NCBI GenBank assembly: GCA_002364555.1
Contig: DEYM01000098.1
Span: forward strand, 28,256 to 61,392
Length of the DNA: 33,137 bases
Source: Phycisphaerales bacterium UBA3158
GTDB taxonomy: Bacteria > Planctomycetota > Phycisphaerae > Phycisphaerales > SM1A02
Reading direction: 5' to 3'
Part shown: one piece after another, positions 16,993-25,022 of the stretch
Layout of the letters: each line of letters starts with the position of its first letter
Position numbering within the stretch: the stretch's first letter is position 1
Translations under genes and position numbers: made by a program
Notes under the pieces: model-generated
Seen by the model: only the letters and a program-made list of their open reading frames with translations
Database searches by the model: none
Told to the model about the DNA's origin: nothing

Positions 16993-19322
16993 CGATGGGC
17001 TGGATCGACTGGTCGATCGTGCTTCTGCTGCTCGTGGTGCTCACGATCACGAGTATTCGAACGAATCGATATGCCAGAAGCGTGTCGGGCTTTCTGGCGG
17101 CCAATCGATGTGCCGGTCGCTATCTGATCACGATCGCCTACGGCATGGCGCAGCTGGGCGTGATTTCGCTTGTCTGGTTCTGGCAGCAGAACTACGACGT
17201 CGGATTCACCTCGATCTGGTGGGGGTTCATGGAAGGCCCGGCCCTCATCCTCATTGCGTTGACCGGATGGGTCGTCTATCGCTTCCGTCAGACGAGAGCC
17301 ATGACGATGGCGCAGTTCTTCGAGATTCGATACAGCCGGAACTTCCGCGTGTTCGCCGGTCTCGTTGCGTTCATATCGGGAATCATCAACTACGGGATCT
17401 TTCCCGCGGTCGCCGCGAGATTCTTCATGCATCTGTGCGGTCTTCCCGACGTCATCATGATCATGGGTATCGAGGTCGGGATGTTCCCGCTTCTGATGGC
17501 CGGACTGCTCGGGACGGCGTTGTTGTTCGTCTTCCTCGGTGGCCAGATCGCGGTCATGGTGACGGATTTCATACAGGGTTCCTTCGGAAACATCGTCTTT
17601 CTCGCGGTGATCATCTTTCTTCTCTTCCATTTCGGCTGGGATCGAATCTCGGACGCCATTCTGGAGGCGCCACCCGGACGTTCGATGGTCGATCCATTCG
17701 ATCTTGGCAAGGAGGAGAATTTCAATGTCTGGTACTGGGTGATCAGCGTGATCGTCCTGTTCTACGGAATGCTCGGATGGCAGGGTACGAGTGGATACAA
17801 CGCATCGGCTCTGAACGCCCACGAGGCGAAGATGTCCAACATTCTCAATGGTTGGCGATTCAGGGTCCTGATGCTCATCACGATCGTCCTACCCATCTGC
17901 ATCAAGGTCATGATGACCGATCCTGCCCATGTGGAACAGGCTGTCCAGATCCAGGCCGTCATCGATCAGCAGCCGACGCCTGCGCTCGGTGCTGAGATCC
18001 GAACACCCGTGGCGACCTCCATGGCGCTGCCGGCGGGTCTTCTGGGCTTGATGTGTGCAGCCATGCTCGGTGCCTTCATCAGCACCAACGACACCTATCT
18101 GCATGCATGGGGGACGATCTTCGTGCAGGATGTGATTCTTCCATTCCGCAAGAAGCCGTTGTCTGCCAGGGCGCATCTCTGGATACTCCGGCTCTCGATT
18201 CTCGGTGTGGCCATATTCGCCTTCTTCTTCAGCATGCTCTACACGCCGACGCAGTACATCGCCATGTTCCTGGCGATCACCGGTGCCATTTTCGTGGGAG
18301 GTGCCGGTTCGGCGATCATCGGTGGTCTCTACTGGAAGCGAGGCACCACCGCTGCGGCCTGGACGGCGATGCTCGCCGGCATGTCGTTGAGTGGATTCGG
18401 GATCATCGTCAAGCAGTTGCCCGATGCCGATTACTGGTCCGGATCCGTCATCGTGATATCCGATCCCGATGACAATCGAGTCGTTCGGGCGACGCTGCAG
18501 GAATCCAGCATGGATATTCCGCCTGCCAACTGGCCGGTCGTCGGAGAGACCCGGAGCCACTGGGGCATCACGTCCATGACCTTCCAGGAAGGCGACTGGA
18601 AGGGGTACGATTCCGCTCCAGTGGAAACGATGGCATTCAAGGTCTCCGATCCGCATGGTTCCGATTCGAAGACGCATCGTCTTGGTTCCGATTCCGGGTC
18701 GGTTCACTTCAGCATCGATGGCGCACCATGGTCAGCTCGTCTTCTTCAGCAGGACAGGGGAGTCTTTTCCCCATTCCTGGATCTGTGCCACTACGTTTCG
18801 GTTCACATCACCGGTCAGGTGATGACCTTCTGGTCCATACTCGTCGCTGTTCTTCTCTACGTTCTGGTCTCCCTGCTCGGGCCAAGGCGTGAATTCAACA
18901 TGGATCGTCTCCTTCATCGAGGCCAGTACGCCATCGAGGGCGAGTCCGTCGTGGAAGAGGGCCCCAGGACCTGGTTGGAGAAGCTCGGATTCGACAGGGA
19001 ATTCACCACGGCGGATCGATGGGTGACGGCCGTCACACTTGCCTGGCCGATATTCTGGACGATCGTGTTCATCGTTCTGAGCACATGGCGTCTGGCTGGA
19101 AACGAGATCGATGACCAGACCTGGGTCGGATGGTGGAAGTGGTGGACCTTGTGCACGCTGGCTGCGGCGGTGATCGTGGTGATCTGGTTCACCATCGGCG
19201 GTGCGCTGGATGTGCGTAATCTGTTCAGGAGGCTCCGGTCCTACGAAGGCAACGAACTCGACGATGGTCGTGTCATCGAGCATCGAAATGCCGACGAGAT
19301 CGAGAAGCAATCGGGTGAATGA
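16989..19322 (+). CDS. Sodium:solute symporter family transporter with a soluble insert
   Basis: A 777-residue SSS-family protein with at least thirteen hydrophobic segments. The N-terminal part (DWSIVLLLLVVLTI, VSGFLAANRC, YGMAQLGVISLVW) and central motifs such as YGMLGWQGTSGYNA, AAMLGAFISTNDTYLH and GGLYWKRGTTAAAW are typical of planctomycete sugar-type symporters. Residues about 475-592 form a hydrophilic insert between two late membrane helices, with no family that I recognise. The last segments (LAWPIFWTIVFIVL, ALDVRNLFRRL) follow it. Overlap with the mannosidase suggests import of mannose-containing oligosaccharides or mannose with sodium ions; the substrate is inferred. Confidence 0.87.
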   Translation: MTMGWIDWSIVLLLLVVLTITSIRTNRYARSVSGFLAANRCAGRYLITIAYGMAQLGVISLVWFWQQNYDVGFTSIWWGFMEGPALILIALTGWVVYRFRQTRAMTMAQFFEIRYSRNFRVFAGLVAFISGIINYGIFPAVAARFFMHLCGLPDVIMIMGIEVGMFPLLMAGLLGTALLFVFLGGQIAVMVTDFIQGSFGNIVFLAVIIFLLFHFGWDRISDAILEAPPGRSMVDPFDLGKEENFNVWYWVISVIVLFYGMLGWQGTSGYNASALNAHEAKMSNILNGWRFRVLMLITIVLPICIKVMMTDPAHVEQAVQIQAVIDQQPTPALGAEIRTPVATSMALPAGLLGLMCAAMLGAFISTNDTYLHAWGTIFVQDVILPFRKKPLSARAHLWILRLSILGVAIFAFFFSMLYTPTQYIAMFLAITGAIFVGGAGSAIIGGLYWKRGTTAAAWTAMLAGMSLSGFGIIVKQLPDADYWSGSVIVISDPDDNRVVRATLQESSMDIPPANWPVVGETRSHWGITSMTFQEGDWKGYDSAPVETMAFKVSDPHGSDSKTHRLGSDSGSVHFSIDGAPWSARLLQQDRGVFSPFLDLCHYVSVHITGQVMTFWSILVAVLLYVLVSLLGPRREFNMDRLLHRGQYAIEGESVVEEGPRTWLEKLGFDREFTTADRWVTAVTLAWPIFWTIVFIVLSTWRLAGNEIDDQTWVGWWKWWTLCTLAAAVIVVIWFTIGGALDVRNLFRRLRSYEGNELDDGRVIEHRNADEIEKQSGE

Positions 19323-19395
19323 CAGCGTCCGAAAATGTTGAATGGCCTCGCATTCCAGCAGCTTGGTATGCTGGGTGTCCGCAGGAGTCACCGGC

Positions 19396-19911
19396 ATGCC
19401 TGGATTTGAAGTTACCCGTGTCGTCGATGCAGAGATCGATCGCGTCTTCGAGATCTTCACGGATCTTGAAGGATCGCTCACCCGTTGCAAGGGCATCATC
19501 GGAATAGAGCTCGAGACGACCGGTCCCGTCGGCAAGGGCACCATCTTCAAGGAGACTCGTCAGGTCTTCAGTCGTGAATCGACCGAGACACTCGAGTTCA
19601 CCGAGTTCCAGCCACCATCGCACTGGGTCATCTCCGGGGTTTCATGTGGTGCCCAGTTCACCAGTCGGTTCGATCTCCAGCCTGAAGGTGGTGGCACCCG
19701 GGTGATCGTGACCATACACGTCAAGCCATTGAATCCATTCGCATGGCTCATGAGCCTTCTGGCTCCCTTGTTGAACGGCACCATGAAGCGAGCCATCAAC
19801 GAGGACATGGACACCTTGTCGAGCATCGCCGATGGGACATGGACGGAACCTGAACCTGAACCTGAACCTGAGCAGGAAGTCGAAGCGGAAGATGCTCCGT
19901 CCAGTGACTGA
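19396..19911 (+). CDS. SRPBCC family protein (START-like ligand-binding fold)
   Basis: A 171-residue protein with the polyketide-cyclase/SRPBCC pattern: an initial strand with VTRVVDAEIDRVFEIFTD, central strands around ETLEFTEFQPPSHWVI and SRFDLQPEGGGTRVIV, and a long C-terminal helix NGTMKRAINEDMDTL. The fold binds hydrophobic ligands; the ligand is unknown. It ends in an acidic tail encoded by four copies of the hexanucleotide GAACCT (Glu-Pro repeats). The start at 19396 has AGGAG eight bases upstream, better than the earlier in-frame codon at 19342. It lies 73 bases after the symporter and may be in the same transcript. Confidence 0.8.
   Translation: MPGFEVTRVVDAEIDRVFEIFTDLEGSLTRCKGIIGIELETTGPVGKGTIFKETRQVFSRESTETLEFTEFQPPSHWVISGVSCGAQFTSRFDLQPEGGGTRVIVTIHVKPLNPFAWLMSLLAPLLNGTMKRAINEDMDTLSSIADGTWTEPEPEPEPEQEVEAEDAPSSD
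19846..19869 (+). repeat. Hexanucleotide tandem repeat (GAACCT)x4
   Basis: Four perfect copies inside the end of the SRPBCC gene encode Glu-Pro dipeptides. Because the unit is six bases, gain or loss of copies would keep the frame and only change the length of the tail. Confidence 0.9.
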
Positions 19912-19920
19912 CGAAGCTGT

Positions 19921-21600
19921 TCAGAAGATCAGTTCGACCATCACGTAACCCACCAGGGCATCGTTCAATTGAGCAGGATCGCCACCACTGGGAGTACCCA
20001 GGAACTGCACCCCAGGCTGCATCGACAGCCATGGCGTCAGCTGGACGCGATAGAACGCCTCGATGGCCGATTCGGCGCCACCAGCAGGACCTGGTCCACC
20101 AGCGGGAGTCGTCGATTGCCAGGTACCAGGATTGTCACTGAATGCGGTCCACATGCCCATTAGTCCCATCGCATCCATGGGTCGGCCCGGAATGACGCCA
20201 GTTGCGCTCAGTCCACCCATGAGGGACCATTGGACTGGATTCTTCTTTGGATCACTCCATCCGAATTGTCCAAAGGCGATCAGTCCACCACCTTGTGAGG
20301 CGAACGTGCTGTTTGGTGCCCAGAGAGTCTGGTTGAGGCTCAGGTACGCGCCGGGAACATCCTCCACGCCGGGACCATCCTCCAGTGTTCCACCGGTCAG
20401 ACTTCGTCCGGTCTGAAGCCAGCCACCGGCGGATACGGCTCCCGGGAGTTGAGTCTCGCCAAGTTGCCAGTTCATGGCCCACTCGCTGATCAGGAACCAG
20501 TGCCCCTGATTGTCGAAGAAGGTCGCCGGTCCACGACCACCTGGCCGTGGGGCCGGCGTATAGATCGGTTGCCCGATTGAATTGCGTGTGGCATTGAGTC
20601 CACCATAGGAACCATCGAACCAGCCGAACGAACCGACTAGATCATCGGTCACGTTCACGATCATCGTCAGTGCGGTGGCTTCCTGGGGAAAGGTGGTGAA
20701 AAACGGATTCAGTGTGGAGGTGTAGCCGGCACCGCTGTAGAGAAAGCCTCCTGAACCGGGGATGTTCGAGAAGATGTTGTTGGCATCCTGCTTTCCGAAT
20801 GCGACGTTGAGCAGATCGTCGAAGAGATGCTGCGAATAGTACAGCTGTGAAATCTGGTTGACCGAGGCGGCATCGGGGAAGTTGCCGTTCGATCCGGTGT
20901 AGTTGCTCGTTGGATCGAAACTACCCGTGTTGTCGAATGCATGGTTGTACCAGCTCCAGGTCTGGTAGTTGATGAAGAAGATGCCATCCGGATGAGCGAA
21001 CAGTTTCTCCGTGTCGATCGTGACCGATGCGCTGCCCAGACCGCCACCGAAGAACCCGGTGTCCGAGCCGCCCTCGAAGTTGTACTCCATGAAAGACGTG
21101 TAGACGCCTTCCACGTAGATGCCGTTGTCCTGAAGGGAGTCTCTGGCTCCAAGCCAGTCTCCGCTGGCGCCACTGGAATCGAACGGCCAGCCCGACCAGT
21201 CGCCCCTGGTCATGTTGATCTGGCCCACGGATGGCGAGAACAGTGGATTCGGCCGATTCCAACGATCCTGGGTTCCGTGAAGCGCCGTGTTGGCCAGTGA
21301 GAAATCGCCCTCCGTTCGACGACTGCCAGACGTGGAGGCATCGGGGGAAGCCTCTGCATCCACGACGGGAGTGGCCGGCTGGGCTCTTCCGGGCTTGTCG
21401 ATCTCTAGTGGCTTGTCACCTGGTAGATCATTGCGAGATTTCTGGCTGTCGATGGCCGGAGACGCCGGTTGAGCTCTGGCAGGCTTGTCTATTTCAAGGG
21501 AGTTGTCGCCCGCTTGATCCTCCGGAGTCGTCTCATCGGCCTGAACACTCGATGATCCGACAAGAACGCAGAGCAGAATGGGACACCAGAGAGGCTTCAT
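19921..21600 (-). CDS. OprB-like carbohydrate-selective porin
   Basis: A 559-residue outer-membrane protein. It has a signal peptide (MKPLWCPILLCVLVGSSSVQA), a Pro/Asp-rich N-terminal region with a 30-residue tandem duplication (residues 31-51 and 61-81), and then an OprB barrel: GDWLGARDSLQDNGIYVEG, YYSQHLFDDLLNVAFGKQDA, EWAMNWQLGETQLPGAV and an aromatic C-terminal Phe as in most barrels. OprB porins admit sugars across the outer membrane. The start is only 18 bases from the start of the divergent lipoprotein. No Shine-Dalgarno is present. It converges on the SRPBCC gene with a nine-base gap. Together with the mannosidase and symporter it could form a glycan uptake route. Confidence 0.87.
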   Translation of the reverse strand: MKPLWCPILLCVLVGSSSVQADETTPEDQAGDNSLEIDKPARAQPASPAIDSQKSRNDLPGDKPLEIDKPGRAQPATPVVDAEASPDASTSGSRRTEGDFSLANTALHGTQDRWNRPNPLFSPSVGQINMTRGDWSGWPFDSSGASGDWLGARDSLQDNGIYVEGVYTSFMEYNFEGGSDTGFFGGGLGSASVTIDTEKLFAHPDGIFFINYQTWSWYNHAFDNTGSFDPTSNYTGSNGNFPDAASVNQISQLYYSQHLFDDLLNVAFGKQDANNIFSNIPGSGGFLYSGAGYTSTLNPFFTTFPQEATALTMIVNVTDDLVGSFGWFDGSYGGLNATRNSIGQPIYTPAPRPGGRGPATFFDNQGHWFLISEWAMNWQLGETQLPGAVSAGGWLQTGRSLTGGTLEDGPGVEDVPGAYLSLNQTLWAPNSTFASQGGGLIAFGQFGWSDPKKNPVQWSLMGGLSATGVIPGRPMDAMGLMGMWTAFSDNPGTWQSTTPAGGPGPAGGAESAIEAFYRVQLTPWLSMQPGVQFLGTPSGGDPAQLNDALVGYVMVELIF

Positions 21601-21606
21601 GCAGGT

Positions 21607-21612
21607 AGTGTA
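21607..21612 (-). promoter_or_regulatory. Candidate -10 element of the porin gene
   Basis: TACACT on the minus strand, six bases before the ATG, the same hexamer and spacing as at the alpha-mannosidase. No clear -35 was found; the element would lie within the 18 bases separating two divergent starts. Confidence 0.3.
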
Positions 21613-21618
21613 TCCATC

Positions 21619-22248
21619 ATGAAGAGCATCGCATGTTCCGCAAAGTCATATCAAGCCCCAGCCGCTGCTGTGGGCAGGATGGTCGTGTTGATGAGCCTGT
21701 TCGCGATCCTGCTGATGTCGCTTTCGGGCTGTGCCTCCCCGAAGACGGGCCGATTGCCGGAATCATCCAGTGATCTGATGGAGTTGGACGCGGGCTACGT
21801 GATCCTGCGTGAACTTCTGATCGACGAGTCGAGACTGGACGGCGTGCTCCTGATCAAGTCGGCATCCGATTCGACGGAATCGCTGATCAGGGAGATCGCC
21901 GACGCCTCATCGGACATGTTGAAGGAGCTTGATTTAATGGCGGATGAAAATCCGGAATTGACCATGGCGTTCAACGGTCTGCCCGAGGTGGAGAAGGCGG
22001 TTCGTGAGGCAATTGCCTCGCGGACGGCGATGGATCTGATGGGTTCCCGGGGCGACGCCTTCGAATACAGCGTGCTGCTCACCCAGGAGAAGGCGATGTC
22101 GTACGGAATGCATCTGGCAGAGGCCCTTGCCCGAATGGAACCAGACATCGCCGTCGGTGCTCGATTCAAGGTGATGTCCGACAGGATGTCGGCACTGCAT
22201 GCACGTGTGACGGAACGACTCGAGTCGCTCTGCGACGGATCCACTTGA
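21619..22248 (+). CDS. Putative lipoprotein of unknown function
   Basis: A 209-residue protein with a lipobox (MSLSGC, Cys at residue 38) after a hydrophobic stretch, so it is expected to be lipid-anchored. The mature part is mostly helical with Glu/Asp/Met-rich amphipathic segments (SLIREIADASSDMLKELDLM, GLPEVEKAVREAIA) and no recognised domain. The start is uncertain: ATG at 21619 gives a long n-region of about 20 residues, whereas an in-frame ATG at 21679 gives a standard lipoprotein signal and leaves 78 bases between the divergent genes. It abuts the DUF1080 gene end to end with no gap. Confidence 0.7.
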   Translation: MKSIACSAKSYQAPAAAVGRMVVLMSLFAILLMSLSGCASPKTGRLPESSSDLMELDAGYVILRELLIDESRLDGVLLIKSASDSTESLIREIADASSDMLKELDLMADENPELTMAFNGLPEVEKAVREAIASRTAMDLMGSRGDAFEYSVLLTQEKAMSYGMHLAEALARMEPDIAVGARFKVMSDRMSALHARVTERLESLCDGST

Positions 22249-23550
22249 TCAGGGAAACGGATCGAGTGGAACGGGTCGAATCAGGACATTGGTGAATTCG
22301 ACTTCGTTGCCATGGCTCTGCAGACCGATCGGTCCAGACATCGGAACGCCTGGCAACGTCGCCTCCTCGATGACGGTCTGGCCGTTGAGAACGACCATCA
22401 GCTTGTCACCGCGCATGCGGATGAAGTAGCGATTCCATTCGCCGACGGGATTGTCCGCGTTCGCGCGTGGGGTGCATTTCCTTCTGACCTCGGGAGTCAT
22501 CGACTGATCGGTGCGATAGCCCCATACTTCGCCGCTTCCGACCGACCAGCACCACAGATTGACCTGCGACTTGCTGCTGCCTCGCAGGAAAATACCGCTG
22601 TCACGCTCAAGAACGGTCGTCGTGACGGGATTTCCCTCCTCGTCGAGTGCTTCACGGCCATTGGGTAGGATCACGGGGCGATCCATTTCACCTTGATGGT
22701 CATCAGTCCATCTCCAGTCGACGATGAGATCGAAGTTCTCGTAGGACTCCTGCGTCCAGAGGTCGCCACCCTCACCGTTGTGGATGATCCGACCACCTCG
22801 AGCCTCCCAGTTGGATTCATCGTCCTTGGGAAGCTTCCAATCGTCGAGATCGAGGCCATTGAATATCGGTTCGAATCCGGTGGCCTCGTTCGAGCCTTCC
22901 GCCCATGGGCTCGCCTCGGTCGGGAGCTCGCTGATCAAGATGTCCTTGAAGTCGACGGGCGAGCCTTCCGCCTCAAGGCAGATGTAGCCTCGGCGGGGAT
23001 TGCAGTCGAAGCCGCCGCTGACCACGGCACCGTTGACGGCGAGCGTTACTCGACCATCGATGCATTCGACCCTGTAGTGGTTCCATTCTCCGGCTCCCTT
23101 GGTGCGTGCCTCGCTCGGAAGGCATCTGGCCCACCCGGCCGGATGGGGTCTGTCAGGTGTCATGACGGCGCCCCAGATGGAGAAGATGTCACCTTCGCTG
23201 GTGTAGTTGGGAGTCTCCGTGCCGATCATCACCTGGACTTCGATCGCGCGTGTGAAGGGGGTGCCCACGGCCGGCAGTGCATCGGCCCAGACGAACAGAC
23301 CGGCATTGCCCTTTGGTGATTCATGTCTCCATTTGAATTCGAGAATGAAGTTTTCATACACGCGATCAGTTCGAAGAAGACAGACTGGTTTGCCTGTGCA
23401 TCTGATCATGCCCGATTCCGCCCTCCATGTGGAGTCGTCTCCGTTCATGTTGACCCAGCCGGTGAGGTCCGTCCCGTTGAACAGTGGTCTGAAGGTTGGT
23501 TCGGTTGTTCCGGCGAGTGCGATGATGGTGGTCAGTAGAAGTGTGATCAT
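22249..23550 (-). CDS. Secreted protein with two DUF1080 (3-keto-disaccharide hydrolase-like) domains
   Basis: A 433-residue protein with a short signal peptide (MITLLLTTIIALAG) and two tandem DUF1080 domains of the concanavalin-like fold. The first (about residues 20-205) starts FRPLFNGTDLTGWV; the second (about 225-430) starts FEPIFNGLDLDDWK. Both contain the family's YENF...DWRW or EFKWRH strand, GEWNHY/GEWNRY and a final GxIxLQ/GYICLE strand. DUF1080 members act on or bind carbohydrates, some as 3-keto-glycoside hydrolases. No Shine-Dalgarno is seen; a TAGGAT hexamer sits six bases before the ATG. It is divergent from the phosphofructokinase with 82 bases between them. Confidence 0.86.
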   Translation of the reverse strand: MITLLLTTIIALAGTTEPTFRPLFNGTDLTGWVNMNGDDSTWRAESGMIRCTGKPVCLLRTDRVYENFILEFKWRHESPKGNAGLFVWADALPAVGTPFTRAIEVQVMIGTETPNYTSEGDIFSIWGAVMTPDRPHPAGWARCLPSEARTKGAGEWNHYRVECIDGRVTLAVNGAVVSGGFDCNPRRGYICLEAEGSPVDFKDILISELPTEASPWAEGSNEATGFEPIFNGLDLDDWKLPKDDESNWEARGGRIIHNGEGGDLWTQESYENFDLIVDWRWTDDHQGEMDRPVILPNGREALDEEGNPVTTTVLERDSGIFLRGSSKSQVNLWCWSVGSGEVWGYRTDQSMTPEVRRKCTPRANADNPVGEWNRYFIRMRGDKLMVVLNGQTVIEEATLPGVPMSGPIGLQSHGNEVEFTNVLIRPVPLDPFP

Positions 23551-23556
23551 GGCAAG

Positions 23557-23562
23557 ATCCTA
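23557..23562 (-). promoter_or_regulatory. Candidate -10 element of the DUF1080 gene
   Basis: TAGGAT on the minus strand, ending six bases before the ATG. The predicted transcription start coincides with the start codon, as at the mannosidase and porin genes. No convincing -35 was found. Confidence 0.35.
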
Positions 23563-23632
23563 GCCGCTTTACGGCACGTTCTGCAGGTCATGGGCGTATG
23601 ATTCGGCTGGTTCGACGTGAACAGGAGCCTCG

Positions 23633-24919
23633 ATGATGTCCGGGAAAAATGGCAAGTTGGCGATTCTAGTGGGGGGAGGTCCGGCGCCGGGTATCAATTC
23701 CGTCATGGCGGCCGCAACCATCCGAGCTTGTCTGGAGGGAGTGGAGGTCCTCGGTGTGCGTGACGGGTTCTCCTCTCTGATGAAGGGGGATGTCTCCTCA
23801 GTCACGCCACTGACGATCGATCGAGTGAGTCGAATCCATTTTCGTGGCGGCTCCGCACTGGGTACCTCCCGGGCGAACCCGACCCGGGATCCCGAGATGC
23901 TCGCGACCACGATCAGGACTCTGCAGGAACTCGGAGTCGACAAGGTCCTCACGATCGGCGGGGACGATACGGCGTTCTCCGCCCGTACCCTGTGTGACTC
24001 CTCGGATATCCAGGTCGTCCACGTTCCCAAGACCATCGATAACGATCTCGATCTACCTGCGAACATCGATACCTTCGGCTATCAGACGGCTCGACATGTG
24101 GGAGTGGAGTTGATCCAGAATCTGATGGTCGATGCCAAATCGACATCCCGTTGGTACTTCGTGATAGCGATGGGCCGAAAGGCCGGCCATCTGGCCCTCG
24201 GGATGGGGAAGGCCGCGGGTGCGACCTTGACTCTGATTCCGGAGGAGTTCGGTGATGAGCCGGTTTCGATCAGCCGACTGGTGGACATACTCGCCGGGGC
24301 CGTCATCAAGCGTCAGGCCGATGGGCGCAGGGATGGTGTCGCCGTGATAGCCGAAGGCGTCTGCCTTGGCATCGATGAATCCGATCTCGCTGGAATCGGA
24401 ACAATCGAGCATGATGATCACGGGCATCTCCGATTGGCGGAGGTGGACATCGGTCGTCTGCTTCGCCATCGGGTCAGGGAACAGCTGGAATCGATGGGCG
24501 TCGATGTGACGATCGTCTCCAAGGACATCGGCTATGAACTCAGGAGCGCCGATCCCATCCCATATGACATGGAGTACACCAGGGATCTCGGATACTGCGG
24601 AGCCAAATATCTGATGGAAGGCGGCAGTGGGGTGATGGTCTCGATGCAGGAGGGTCGATTCGTCCCGATTCCGTTCGAGGATCTCATGGATTCAAGGACG
24701 GGTCGCATGCGAGTCAGGATGGTCGATATCCATTCCACGAGATACGCCATTGCCAGGCGGTACATGATCAGACTCAGGCAGGATGATTTCCGGTGTCCCG
24801 AGCTGCTCCAGAGGCTGGCGGCGACTTCCCATCTGGATATCGACGCTTTCCGTAAACGGTTCGAGTCGGTGTGCGATCAGGAGCTTCCACCATTGCATCT
24901 CGACTCGGGCAGTGCCTGA
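23633..24919 (+). CDS. pfp: 6-phosphofructokinase, probably pyrophosphate-dependent
   Basis: A 428-residue phosphofructokinase. The N-terminal phosphate-binding loop GGGPAPGINSVM, the fructose-6-phosphate loop with PKTIDND (residues 132-138) and the MGRKAGHLAL motif are all present. Two positions separate donor types: residues 109-113 are GGDDT rather than GGDGS, and residue 133 is Lys rather than Gly in PGTIDND. Asp112 and Lys133 are the marks of pyrophosphate-dependent enzymes. It would make fructose 1,6-bisphosphate reversibly, in the cytoplasm. Shine-Dalgarno AGGAG fits ATG at 23633 or 23636. It is divergent from the DUF1080 gene. Confidence 0.9.
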   Translation: MMSGKNGKLAILVGGGPAPGINSVMAAATIRACLEGVEVLGVRDGFSSLMKGDVSSVTPLTIDRVSRIHFRGGSALGTSRANPTRDPEMLATTIRTLQELGVDKVLTIGGDDTAFSARTLCDSSDIQVVHVPKTIDNDLDLPANIDTFGYQTARHVGVELIQNLMVDAKSTSRWYFVIAMGRKAGHLALGMGKAAGATLTLIPEEFGDEPVSISRLVDILAGAVIKRQADGRRDGVAVIAEGVCLGIDESDLAGIGTIEHDDHGHLRLAEVDIGRLLRHRVREQLESMGVDVTIVSKDIGYELRSADPIPYDMEYTRDLGYCGAKYLMEGGSGVMVSMQEGRFVPIPFEDLMDSRTGRMRVRMVDIHSTRYAIARRYMIRLRQDDFRCPELLQRLAATSHLDIDAFRKRFESVCDQELPPLHLDSGSA

Positions 24920-25022
24920 GGGCCGACTATCGGACTTTCTGATGGATAGTGAGATCCAGCAGCATGCCTGACCGATAGGAACAGCTTCCCGGGCAAACAA
25001 TGCCCCGGCTGGAGGTCGTCTC

